In this document: positions 1 to 5,443 of the stretch, piece by piece
Layout of the letters: every line of letters starts with the position of its first letter
Numbering within the stretch: position 1 is the stretch's first letter
From: Desulfovibrio sp.
Lineage (GTDB): Bacteria > Desulfobacterota > Desulfovibrionia > Desulfovibrionales > Desulfovibrionaceae
Direction of reading: 5' to 3'
NCBI GenBank assembly: GCA_003512875.1
Contig: DONZ01000089.1
Location: forward strand, 1 to 10,401
DNA length: 10,401 nucleotides
Translations under genes and position numbers: made by a program
Notes under the pieces: generated by a model
What the model was told of the DNA's origin: nothing
Databases searched by the model: none
Seen by the model: the letters and a program-made list of their open reading frames with translations, nothing else

Positions 1-83
1 CTCTAAAATATCTTTATATTACCACATAATATACAAAATATCAGAAAAATAAATAAAAGTAAAATAAAATTAAGGAATTAGCT
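1..83. other. AT-rich leader upstream of trbJ
   Basis: This stretch has about 14 G/C in 83 bases and no supportable ORF. It ends in a good Shine-Dalgarno (AAGGA at 72-76, seven bases before the trbJ ATG). Several TATAAT-like strings occur, but in sequence this AT-rich they are expected by chance, so no promoter is called. The upstream gene (trbE in the usual order) must end to the left of the window. Confidence 0.5.
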
Positions 84-887
84 ATGTTCAGGAAATTTTT
101 AGCAATGGCGTTAGGGGCGTTTCTTTTCGGGGTCGGTCAGGCGGAAGCGGATATTGTATACTGCACAAACTGTTCCGAGCGGTGGACGCAGGCGGTCGAA
201 AGGGTGACAAGTATCCAGCAGCTCAATCAGATGTATTCCGATTATAGGGAATACGTCGAGCAGACCGCCCATTTATTGGAGAACGTTCATCAGAACATCA
301 CCATGATAAAGGACATGCAGCATAACACGCTGGGTTTGCCAAGCGAGATTATCGGCAAAATTTATGACGAAATGACACGCTTGGCGAAAGTGACCAACGC
401 TTTGAACACCATCCGCGCGGACATCGAGGGAACGGAAAGGGTTTATGACGAATATTACAAGACCCAAGCCGAATACAAACGGCTTGCGAACCTGCCCAAT
501 GAAATGCTTTCGGAGCGGAACGTCACTATCCGTGCGGACATTGATAAAATGGCGGATCGGATAGACACGGCGACAAAAGCGACGTTTCAGCTTTCGGGAA
601 GTCAGCTCAAGGATTTGGAAGAAAGCGGGAAAATGGAGGACTATATAAATGATTTGGTCAACAATGCGGACGGCAGGAATGAAATGCTGCAAGCGGGAAA
701 TCAGCTTGCGAAGCTGCAATATTCGGAAGCTCGACAACTACGGGAACTTGTGGCGACCACCATTCAAAGCAATCTCGCCACGCAGGTGCGTGACGAGAAA
801 GAAAGACAGATTGAAGAAGAGATGAAGCGAATTATACATTCAACCTACGAAGACCCTGTTTTAAACGAATATCCAGATTTGTTTTAA
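84..887 (+). CDS. trbJ: TrbJ, VirB5-like periplasmic T4SS component
   Basis: This is a 267-aa secreted protein of the P-type conjugation channel. VirB5-family proteins act in the periplasm or at the pilus tip, in pilus assembly and contact with the recipient. A signal peptide covers about residues 1-22 (MFRKFLAMALGAFLFGVGQA, cleavage near AEA-D). It is followed by the TrbJ hallmark DIVYCTNCSERW with a Cys pair, then a long, mostly helical, charged body. Near residues 220-245 is the AGNQLAKLQ...QLRELVATTIQSNLA stretch typical of TrbJ. The ATG is preceded by AAGGA at seven bases. GC is high (31/60 at 121-180), unlike the DNA immediately downstream. The last 11 residues (DPVLNEYPDLF) nearly match the C-terminus of the opposite-strand lipoprotein that ends head-on against it, with a 4-base overlap of the stop regions. 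Family assignment is firm; the exact role is from the family. Confidence 0.92.
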   Translation: MFRKFLAMALGAFLFGVGQAEADIVYCTNCSERWTQAVERVTSIQQLNQMYSDYREYVEQTAHLLENVHQNITMIKDMQHNTLGLPSEIIGKIYDEMTRLAKVTNALNTIRADIEGTERVYDEYYKTQAEYKRLANLPNEMLSERNVTIRADIDKMADRIDTATKATFQLSGSQLKDLEESGKMEDYINDLVNNADGRNEMLQAGNQLAKLQYSEARQLRELVATTIQSNLATQVRDEKERQIEEEMKRIIHSTYEDPVLNEYPDLF

Positions 888-910
888 AAAAGTGAAGGAT
901 ATTCATTTAA
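861..910. repeat. Inverted repeat across the trbJ / lipoprotein 3' ends
   Basis: TTAAACGAATATCC (861-874) and GGATATTCATTTAA (897-910) are inverted copies with one mismatch, separated by 22 bases. Each arm encodes the LNEYP part of a shared C-terminal motif, one in trbJ (+) and one in the lipoprotein (-). RNA from either strand could fold a stem of about 14 pairs containing a C-A mismatch on one strand or a U-G wobble on the other. The stem is AT-rich and not followed by a clean U-tract, so it is at best a weak bidirectional terminator for the two convergent genes. Confidence 0.6.
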
Positions 911-1300
911 TGGCGGATCTTTTTTTATAGGTTTATTTTTTATGGTTTCATATTCTTCTTTTGAAATTCTTACAAATTTTCCTAATGACTTTTTTTCATT
1001 CATTAATACTTCAGCATATTCAATAGTATTTTTATCAATAGGAGTAATCATGTATTTTATAAAATCATTTACATCAAAAATAAATGTGCCATTTTCTTGT
1101 TCAATATTTTTTATTGTGCGACTAGTTTGTTTTATAACAATTTCTTTTTCATTAATAGCTAATAAAAATTCTCCACCTCTTGTAACATCTTTTGCTTTTT
1201 CAGCTTTCCAATAACCATAAACATTTTCAATAGAATTTGAACATGCAGAAATAGTGAATAATGACATGAAAACACATAGCAACATAGTAATTTTTTTCAT
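884..1300 (-). CDS. Unrecognised lipoprotein at the trbK position
   Basis: The gene encodes a 138-aa secreted lipoprotein. The signal peptide is MKKITMLLCVFMSLFTISAC with lipobox ISAC and acylated Cys at residue 20. Ser at +2 favours outer-membrane sorting. The mature part starts SNSIENVYGYWKAEKAKD and is mainly polar, with alternating strands suggesting a small beta domain. It ends DPPLNEYPSLF. The start at 1300 is chosen because AAGGAA lies at the right distance upstream and the signal peptide begins there; a longer reading to 1501 adds a second hydrophobic stretch without support. In RP4 the gene between trbJ and trbL is trbK, a small entry-exclusion lipoprotein. This gene has the same slot and the same type of anchoring, but is larger, unrelated by eye, and on the opposite strand. 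A role in entry exclusion is inferred from position only. GC is very low (13/60 at 961-1020), pointing to separate origin. Confidence 0.82.
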   Translation of the reverse strand: MKKITMLLCVFMSLFTISACSNSIENVYGYWKAEKAKDVTRGGEFLLAINEKEIVIKQTSRTIKNIEQENGTFIFDVNDFIKYMITPIDKNTIEYAEVLMNEKKSLGKFVRISKEEYETIKNKPIKKDPPLNEYPSLF

Positions 1301-2438
1301 TTTTGTTTTTTCCTTTTGTTTTTTATTTTTTGCAAATGAAGTATTTGCAAATGAAATTAATATAAATATTGTAAATGAAATTATCATAAAATTCAAGGAA
1401 AATACAAGCACTTGGTATGGCAAACTATTAAATATTGGAAAAGATATATTTGCCTTAGTGCTGTTATTCGAGTTTTTATGGACCGGCACAAAAGCAGTCA
1501 TTCAGCAAATGCCGATTAAAGACCTATTAACAAATTTGGTTATGGTTATTCTTTCCGCAACCGTATTTTTCGCCATTATCAACAATTATCAGGATTGGAC
1601 AAATGCTGTAATTAACGGCTTATCCAATAATGCAATTAATTTAGTTGGAGGGAATTTCAGAGCCGATAATCCTTTTCTTATAGGAATTACCATTTTTGAT
1701 AAGATAAATGTAATATGTGCAAACGCAGGATTTGTTGATTCAATAATTTTATATTTATGTTCAGGTGTAATTATAATTATTTTTGCACTTATCACTTCCC
1801 GAGTTATTGTTATCCATTGTGAAATCTTAATCGGATTATTAGCTTGTATTATTATTGTGCCATTCGGAGCAAGCCAGATGTTTAGGGAATATGCTATAAA
1901 TGCAATACGTTATACTGTTTCCGTCGGTTTTAAATTATTTACAATAATGCTGATTTGTGGAGTTGCTTTTACATTATTCGAGAATTTTGAGTTTAGAAAT
2001 TCAGTAGGTTATTTAAGAGATAGTATGATTTTATTGGCTTCTTCAATGGTTTTTTTAGCCATAACATTCACGCTTCCGGATACAATCGCAAGCCTAATCA
2101 GTTCGGCACATGGTTCGGCAGGGGGAATGCTGCAAGCATATAACACTGTTGCAAACACCGTTACCGCCGGCATGGCGACAGCAGGCGCCGCATATAAAAT
2201 AGGCAAAGGTATGACGACAGGAGCGTATACAATGGGCATGCAGGCTTCAAGAGCGAGAAGCTTGGCAAAGGAAACGTCAGGCGACGCATGGAAAGGGATG
2301 GGCAAAGGGGCGAAAGCTTGGAATACTGCTAAAGCTTGGAACTCCGGCAGACAGCAGGCAAGCATGAACCGTTCATCAATTCATAATGAATTAAAAAATA
2401 TGAGGCTGGAACACAGGCACTTAAGAGAACAAAAATAA
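1266..2438 (+). CDS. trbL: TrbL, VirB6-like polytopic channel protein
   Basis: TrbL is the inner-membrane channel component of P-type T4SS. From ATG 1266 it has 390 residues; a GTG at 1254 would add four, and neither start has a good Shine-Dalgarno. A Phe-rich signal peptide (1-28) ends in FANEVFA-NE. The family-typical segment IVNEIIIKFKENTSTWYGKL follows, then five to six hydrophobic spans between about residues 60 and 280 (including ALVLLFEFLW, LVMVILSATVFFAI and IIIIFALITSRVIVI). The tail is Gly/Ala/Lys-rich and cytoplasmic (GMGKGAKAWNTAKAWNSGRQQ). GC is low through the membrane part (20/60 at 1501-1560, 19/60 at 1921-1980) and jumps to 33/60 at 2161-2220, so the gene looks mosaic. Its 5' end overlaps the divergent lipoprotein gene. 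The function is from the family. Confidence 0.88.
   Translation: MKTHSNIVIFFIFVFSFCFLFFANEVFANEININIVNEIIIKFKENTSTWYGKLLNIGKDIFALVLLFEFLWTGTKAVIQQMPIKDLLTNLVMVILSATVFFAIINNYQDWTNAVINGLSNNAINLVGGNFRADNPFLIGITIFDKINVICANAGFVDSIILYLCSGVIIIIFALITSRVIVIHCEILIGLLACIIIVPFGASQMFREYAINAIRYTVSVGFKLFTIMLICGVAFTLFENFEFRNSVGYLRDSMILLASSMVFLAITFTLPDTIASLISSAHGSAGGMLQAYNTVANTVTAGMATAGAAYKIGKGMTTGAYTMGMQASRARSLAKETSGDAWKGMGKGAKAWNTAKAWNSGRQQASMNRSSIHNELKNMRLEHRHLREQK
1329..1355 (+). repeat. Short in-frame repeat at the TrbL signal cleavage site
   Basis: TTTGCAAATGAA occurs at 1329-1340 and again at 1344-1355, exactly 15 bases apart, and duplicates the peptide FANE(V/I). Both copies offer an A-N junction suited to signal peptidase I, so TrbL has two possible cleavage sites five residues apart. 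Confidence 0.6.
1368..1396 (-). promoter_or_regulatory. Candidate sigma-70 promoter for the lipoprotein gene
   Basis: On the minus strand, TTGAAT (1391-1396) and TACAAT (1368-1373) are spaced by 17 bases, four of six and five of six matches to the -35 and -10 consensus. Transcription would start near 1361, giving a leader of about 60 bases with an AAGGAA ribosome site before the ATG at 1300. The promoter would lie inside trbL. The region is AT-rich, so a chance match is possible. Confidence 0.38.
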
Positions 2439-2450
2439 AAAAGAAACATA

Positions 2451-2498
2451 ATGGAAAATCAAACTTATAGAAATTTTAATAAGAAACAAGTGAGGTAA
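2451..2498 (+). CDS. 15-aa leader peptide, copy 1
   Basis: The ORF reads MENQTYRNFNKKQVR and its TAA follows directly on the GAGG that serves the next ORF. The same peptide with two substitutions (MKNQTYRNFNKKQAR) stands before trbF at 3326-3373. The frame is intact in both copies, which is the only evidence for translation. This copy has no clear ribosome binding site. Confidence 0.35.
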   Translation: MENQTYRNFNKKQVR

Positions 2499-2529
2499 TT
2501 ATGGGATTATTCAGTAAAAAGAATAAAAT
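2451..2529 (+). repeat. trbF-leader direct repeat, copy 1
   Basis: This is the first of three copies of a roughly 75-80-base unit made of a 15-codon leader, a GTGAGG ribosome site and the first codons of trbF. It starts 12 bases after the trbL stop and runs into a 52-aa ORF rather than trbF. Compared with copy 3 (3326-3404) it has about ten differences. It shares GTGAGGTAATTATGGG exactly with copy 2. Confidence 0.85.
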
Positions 2530-2659
2530 TAAGCAAAACAATAAAAGCAAATTACCCTTTGATTATATTTTTGCGATAGGTTTTATGTGCTTCCAAGTTA
2601 GTCTTTATATTATTTATGTAATATTTTTATTTTTGCAATTCTTGATATGCAAAGAATAA
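2501..2659 (+). CDS. Small membrane protein with TrbF-like N-terminus (52 aa)
   Basis: The ORF starts MGLFSKKNKIKQ, nearly the TrbF start MGLFSKKDKEKV, and then diverges completely. A basic cytoplasmic tail of about 17 residues precedes one hydrophobic span at about residues 21-49 (IFAIGFMCFQVSLYIIYVIF), and the protein ends LICKE. GAGG sits five bases before the ATG, so translation is likely. There is no recognisable domain. It may be a small inner-membrane protein that uses the TrbF start region, or simply what lies downstream of a duplicated trbF 5' end. The clean stop and the membrane span after the shared tail favour a real small gene, but this is unproven. Confidence 0.5.
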   Translation: MGLFSKKNKIKQNNKSKLPFDYIFAIGFMCFQVSLYIIYVIFLFLQFLICKE

Positions 2660-2706
2660 GCATGCAAGTCGAAATGATATATATTCAACAGAGGAAAAAA
2701 TATAAA

Positions 2707-2780
2707 AATAAACTTACAAAAATTTTAATAAGCAAGTGAGGTAATTATGGGATTATTCAATAAAAAAGATAAAGAAAAAG
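2707..2780 (+). repeat. trbF-leader direct repeat, copy 2
   Basis: This copy is degenerate at its left end. The leader frame has a TAA directly before ACT, and one codon is missing, leaving TYKNFNKQVR without a start. From CAAGTGAGG onward it is well preserved: GTGAGGTAATTATGGG is identical to copy 1, and the AAAAAAGATAA(A/G)GAAAAAG part matches copy 3. This mosaic pattern suggests serial duplication. Confidence 0.82.
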
Positions 2781-2872
2781 CACCATTTCATATTATAGTC
2801 ATGAAAATTTTTTTGGTTATACTTATTGTTTATTATTTTTATTGTCATTTATTTAATAAACCACTCTTTTAA
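2747..2872 (+). CDS. Small membrane protein with TrbF-like N-terminus (41 aa)
   Basis: The ORF begins MGLFNKKDKEKAPF, matching ten of the first eleven TrbF residues, then has one hydrophobic span at about residues 15-33 (including KIFLVILIVYYFY) and ends NKPLF. GAGG lies five bases before the ATG. The layout (charged tail plus one span) repeats that of the 52-aa ORF at 2501-2659, but the two spans are unrelated in sequence. Its last 24 bases overlap the 3' end of the minus-strand membrane gene. It could be a real micro-protein or a truncated duplicate of a trbF start; the family is unknown. Confidence 0.45.
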   Translation: MGLFNKKDKEKAPFHIIVMKIFLVILIVYYFYCHLFNKPLF

Positions 2873-3301
2873 AATATTTTCAAGATAATAGGTTATACCA
2901 ATGTAATTTAACGCTTGAATAGAACAAACAACTAATAGCATTCTTATAACATTATATAAAATTGAAAATGAACTTTGAACATAGTTTTTAACAAATGCTT
3001 TTTTTTGAAGGAATTTAAATATGCAGGAAGTTTCAATTATAAGAAACAGAATTAATAAAAATAACAAATATAAATTGTCTTGTGCAATTTTTATAATATC
3101 ATTGAAAGATGGTTTTTGTAATGTAATTGCTGTAATCAATGCTGTTCCGTTAAGAATAAAAAGAAATGCAATGAGTTGCTTAACTTGTTCAAAAATTTTT
3201 GAATATATTGGTTCAACATATTTCTTATACAGTTCAAAATTTTTTATTTGTTCATTTAAAATAATTTCTTCTTCATTTAAATTTTTCTTTTTCTCAAACA
3301 T
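2849..3301 (-). CDS. Unrecognised three-span membrane protein
   Basis: This is a 150-aa protein on the strand opposite the T4SS operon. The start at 3301 is chosen for AAGGAA eight to nine bases upstream; an earlier ATG at 3364 lies in the trbF leader repeat and is unlikely. A charged N-terminal region (MFEKKKNLNEEEIILNEQIK) leads into an amphipathic stretch. Three hydrophobic segments follow, at about 42-61 (IAFLFILNGTALITAITL), 77-96 (LYLLFLLILFLIIETSCIF) and 112-139. The LNG-x-A pattern in the first span recalls small membrane proteins common on mobile elements, but I cannot assign a family. Base composition is very poor in GC (9/60 at 3241-3300), unlike trbF next to it. Its position between trbL and trbF and its membrane nature would fit an exclusion or immunity role; that is inference. 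Confidence 0.75.
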   Translation of the reverse strand: MFEKKKNLNEEEIILNEQIKNFELYKKYVEPIYSKIFEQVKQLIAFLFILNGTALITAITLQKPSFNDIIKIAQDNLYLLFLLILFLIIETSCIFKFLQKKAFVKNYVQSSFSILYNVIRMLLVVCSIQALNYIGITYYLENILKEWFIK

Positions 3302-3325
3302 AAAACATTTCCTTTTGGAGTGAAA

Positions 3326-3373
3326 ATGAAAAATCAAACTTATAGAAATTTTAATAAAAAGCAAGCGAGGTGA
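3326..3373 (+). CDS. 15-aa leader peptide before trbF
   Basis: The ORF reads MKNQTYRNFNKKQAR. It has its own strong ribosome site (GGAG at 3317-3320, five bases before the ATG), and its TGA is part of the GAGGTGA that serves trbF two bases later. This arrangement would let translation of the leader control trbF translation. The peptide is near-identical to the one at 2451. It matches nothing I recognise. Confidence 0.45.
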   Translation: MKNQTYRNFNKKQAR

Positions 3374-3409
3374 TCATGGGATTATTCAGTAAAAAAGATA
3401 AGGAAAAAG
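3326..3409 (+). repeat. trbF-leader direct repeat, copy 3 (at trbF itself)
   Basis: This is the copy that runs into full-length trbF and so is probably the ancestral one. It holds the intact 15-codon leader, GAGGTGA and the first eleven codons of trbF. Copies 1 and 2 lie 875 and about 620 bases upstream. All three have the same orientation and bracket the accessory ORFs between trbL and trbF. Confidence 0.85.
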
Positions 3410-4068
3410 TTCAGGTAAAAAAGGTTGAGAACCCGTATCTGAACGGGCGTGAGGAATGGCTTGAACGGTATGGAAGCTATGTCAAACAGCGCGACGGATG
3501 GCGGCTGTTCGCAATACTTATGACCGTCACGGCTTTAGTGTGTATTTCATTAACGGGATATATGGCAACGCAAAACAAGATTATTCCTTATATCGTGGAA
3601 GTTGACAAACTCGGGCGTGCGGCGGCGGTTTCCCCGGTTGATGAAACAAGACGTGTGTCTTTGAACAACGTCATACCGAGCGTTATTTCAATGGTGATTT
3701 CAGACTGGCGGACGGTTACGGCTGACATCGAGCTGCAAAAACGCATGATAAAACGTTTGGGATATTTCACGGCAGGCGCCGCCAAAGGATATTTTGCAGA
3801 TTGGTATCAAAAATTCAATCCGTATGAACGCGGAAAAGAAAATCTTGTAACCGTGGAATTGAAGTCACTTCCTTTGGCGGTCAGTGAAAATTCCTACCGC
3901 ATAGAATGGACGGAAATCATCAGAAACCATGCGGGAGCAATGATTGAAAGCACGCAATATGAAGCGACGGTAACCATAAAACTTGCCAACCCGAACAGCG
4001 AACAAATGATTTTACACAATCCGACAGGGATATTCATAACGAACATAGACGCAACAAAATTATTTTAA
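3376..4068 (+). CDS. trbF: TrbF, VirB8-like inner-membrane T4SS protein
   Basis: The protein has 230 residues. VirB8/TrbF is a bitopic inner-membrane protein that nucleates assembly of the channel. A cytoplasmic tail of about 42 residues (MGLFSKKDKEKVQVKK, then NPYLNGREEWLERYGSY) is followed by one span at about 43-65 (LFAILMTVTALVCISLTGYMA), then the signature IIPYIVEVDKLGRA and a periplasmic NTF2-like domain ending IFITNIDATKLF. ATG 3376 is preferred over GTG 3370: it lies two bases after GAGGTGA, and it is the start shared by the two duplicated copies upstream. GC recovers to 35/60 at 3601-3660. trbG follows after 23 bases. Confidence 0.93.
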   Translation: MGLFSKKDKEKVQVKKVENPYLNGREEWLERYGSYVKQRDGWRLFAILMTVTALVCISLTGYMATQNKIIPYIVEVDKLGRAAAVSPVDETRRVSLNNVIPSVISMVISDWRTVTADIELQKRMIKRLGYFTAGAAKGYFADWYQKFNPYERGKENLVTVELKSLPLAVSENSYRIEWTEIIRNHAGAMIESTQYEATVTIKLANPNSEQMILHNPTGIFITNIDATKLF

Positions 4069-4091
4069 CATAAATTTCAAGAGGTTATAAC

Positions 4092-4988
4092 ATGAAAAAG
4101 ATAGTGTTGTTATTATCTTTGTCTGTCTTTGCAAGCCAATTTTGCGCGAAAGGCTATGCGACAGAAGCAAATCAGGACTTAATCAATCAGTTGGAAGTGC
4201 CTAATTTTTCAGTGAATATGGCACCGGTGCCATTGCAGGCAAAAGAAAGAAAAGCTCTGGAACTTTCCAAAAAATGGATCACAAAATCAAGTGTGCCGTT
4301 CATGGCTGCGAACGGAAAGCTGACATATGTGCACGGAGCGAGCATGCCTACGGTGCTTGCGACGCCCATGCAGGTTTGCGATGTGGAATTGCAGCAAGGC
4401 GAAAGCATCAACAGCATAAACGTAGGCGATACGGCAAGGTGGCAGGTTGTGGTAGCCAATGCGAACAACCGTGAACATATCCTTGTGAAGCCAAGCGACA
4501 GCAATATTGAAACCAATGCCATTGTTGCAACTAATCGCAGGGTTTATCACTTACGGCTTGTATCAACGGAAGACAGCTTCACGCCGTATGTGGGTTTTGT
4601 GTACGCAAATGAAATGCTTGCCTATCAAAGCCAAGTCAACGAACAAAAAGCCCAAAAAGAACATTTCAATTCCTATTCCGATGAAACGGAAGAAAATAGG
4701 GTTATCAGCCTTGAAAGCCTGAATTTCAATTATGAACTGCGCGGCAATGCGAACTGGAAGCCGGAACGTGTTTATGACGATGGAGCCAAGACCTATATCA
4801 AACTTCCGAAACGGACATACACGAGCGAAATGCCTATTTTGCTTGTTTCCAAAGGTGGTGAAACCGTACTTGTAAACTATCGGACCAAAAAGACCGCCAT
4901 GATTGTGGACGGCGTGTTCGATGAGATAATTCTTGTTTTAGGTGTTGGAAAAAATAAGGAACAAATAAATATCGTGAGGGCTGAATAA
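4092..4988 (+). CDS. trbG: TrbG, VirB9-like outer-ring T4SS protein
   Basis: The protein has 298 residues. TrbG/VirB9 forms the outer-membrane core complex with TrbI (VirB10) and the lipoprotein. The signal peptide is about residues 1-23 (MKKIVLLLSLSVFASQFCAKGYA, cleavage before TEANQ). The central segment includes YHLRLVSTEDSFTPYVGFVY, and the C-terminal VirB9/CagX domain contains YELRGNANWKPERVYDDG, KTYIKLP and MPILLV. GAGG lies seven bases before the ATG. The stop overlaps the trbH start (TAATG), indicating translational coupling. Length and domain order are normal for the family. Confidence 0.94.
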   Translation: MKKIVLLLSLSVFASQFCAKGYATEANQDLINQLEVPNFSVNMAPVPLQAKERKALELSKKWITKSSVPFMAANGKLTYVHGASMPTVLATPMQVCDVELQQGESINSINVGDTARWQVVVANANNREHILVKPSDSNIETNAIVATNRRVYHLRLVSTEDSFTPYVGFVYANEMLAYQSQVNEQKAQKEHFNSYSDETEENRVISLESLNFNYELRGNANWKPERVYDDGAKTYIKLPKRTYTSEMPILLVSKGGETVLVNYRTKKTAMIVDGVFDEIILVLGVGKNKEQINIVRAE

Positions 4989-5443
4989 TGAAGAATTTAG
5001 TCCTTATCGCATTGGTATTTTTGGTTTCCGCCTGTACAAGCGTGCGCAATTATCAATCCGGCAATTCCTTTCTTGGAGTTGTTCCCGAAGAACAAAGTGT
5101 TTTAAAAGCGATTGCGGGTGATATGGCTTTGTATATCGCAACGCAGTACGCTCCCGGACACACAAGCTTTAATTTAATAACTCCAAAGGAAGAAAAGACG
5201 GAAGTTGTCGACGACGTGACGATTGATACGTTTTCCGTGATTTTTGAAAACGCGCTGCGTCAAAGAGGCTTTGAAATCTCCAAAAAAGGCATGGACCTGT
5301 CTTATACGATAGACAGTCTGGAAGAAGGGCTTTTTTATACGCAAATCCGTTTGGGAAACGGCAATAACTTTTCCTCGTTATATAACAAAGACGGTAAAAG
5401 CATTTCCTCACGATCAAGCTTATTAGGAGCTGAAAATGAGTAG
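4988..5443 (+). CDS. trbH: TrbH, T4SS outer-membrane lipoprotein
   Basis: The protein has 151 residues with a short lipoprotein signal (MKNLVLIALVFLVSAC, lipobox VSAC, acylated Cys 16, +2 Thr). The mature part has SVLKAIAGDMALYIATQYAPGHTSF and a Phe/Leu-rich middle, then a Ser-rich C-terminus. Its position between trbG and trbI and its lipidation match RP4 trbH, the VirB7-like stabiliser of the TrbG/TrbI complex. GAGGG precedes the ATG by seven bases, and trbI overlaps its last eight bases. The name rests on position, length and lipobox more than on conserved residues. Confidence 0.8.
   Translation: MKNLVLIALVFLVSACTSVRNYQSGNSFLGVVPEEQSVLKAIAGDMALYIATQYAPGHTSFNLITPKEEKTEVVDDVTIDTFSVIFENALRQRGFEISKKGMDLSYTIDSLEEGLFYTQIRLGNGNNFSSLYNKDGKSISSRSSLLGAENE

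Noticed and set aside
273..737. Long minus-strand ORF within trbJ
   Set aside because: It is a shadow frame of a clear trbJ gene, with no ribosome site and no recognisable features. The same applies to the minus-strand ORFs at 2009-2365, 4187-4522 and 7694-8134.
861..910. Strong intrinsic terminator between trbJ and the lipoprotein
   Set aside because: The stem is AT-rich with a 22-base loop and no following U-run, and the arms are explained by coding sequence.
942..1214. + strand ORF of 90 aa
   Set aside because: It is wholly antisense to the lipoprotein, with no ribosome site; its hydrophobic content is the complement of an A-rich gene.
861..1355. Invertible (phase-variable) lipoprotein cassette
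   Set aside because: Only the left end has an inverted repeat and no matching arm was found near 1300-1400, and no invertase gene is present, so simple inversion is not supported.
1301..1501. N-terminal extension of the minus-strand lipoprotein to 1501
   Set aside because: It adds a second hydrophobic segment antisense to trbL. The proper lipoprotein signal and ribosome site begin at 1300.
3021..3323. + strand ORF of 100 aa
   Set aside because: It is antisense to the three-span membrane gene, which has the better ribosome site and a coherent membrane pattern.
2439..3375. Insertion sequence or transposon as source of the accessory patch
   Set aside because: There is no transposase ORF or terminal inverted repeats. 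The only repeats are direct copies of the trbF start.
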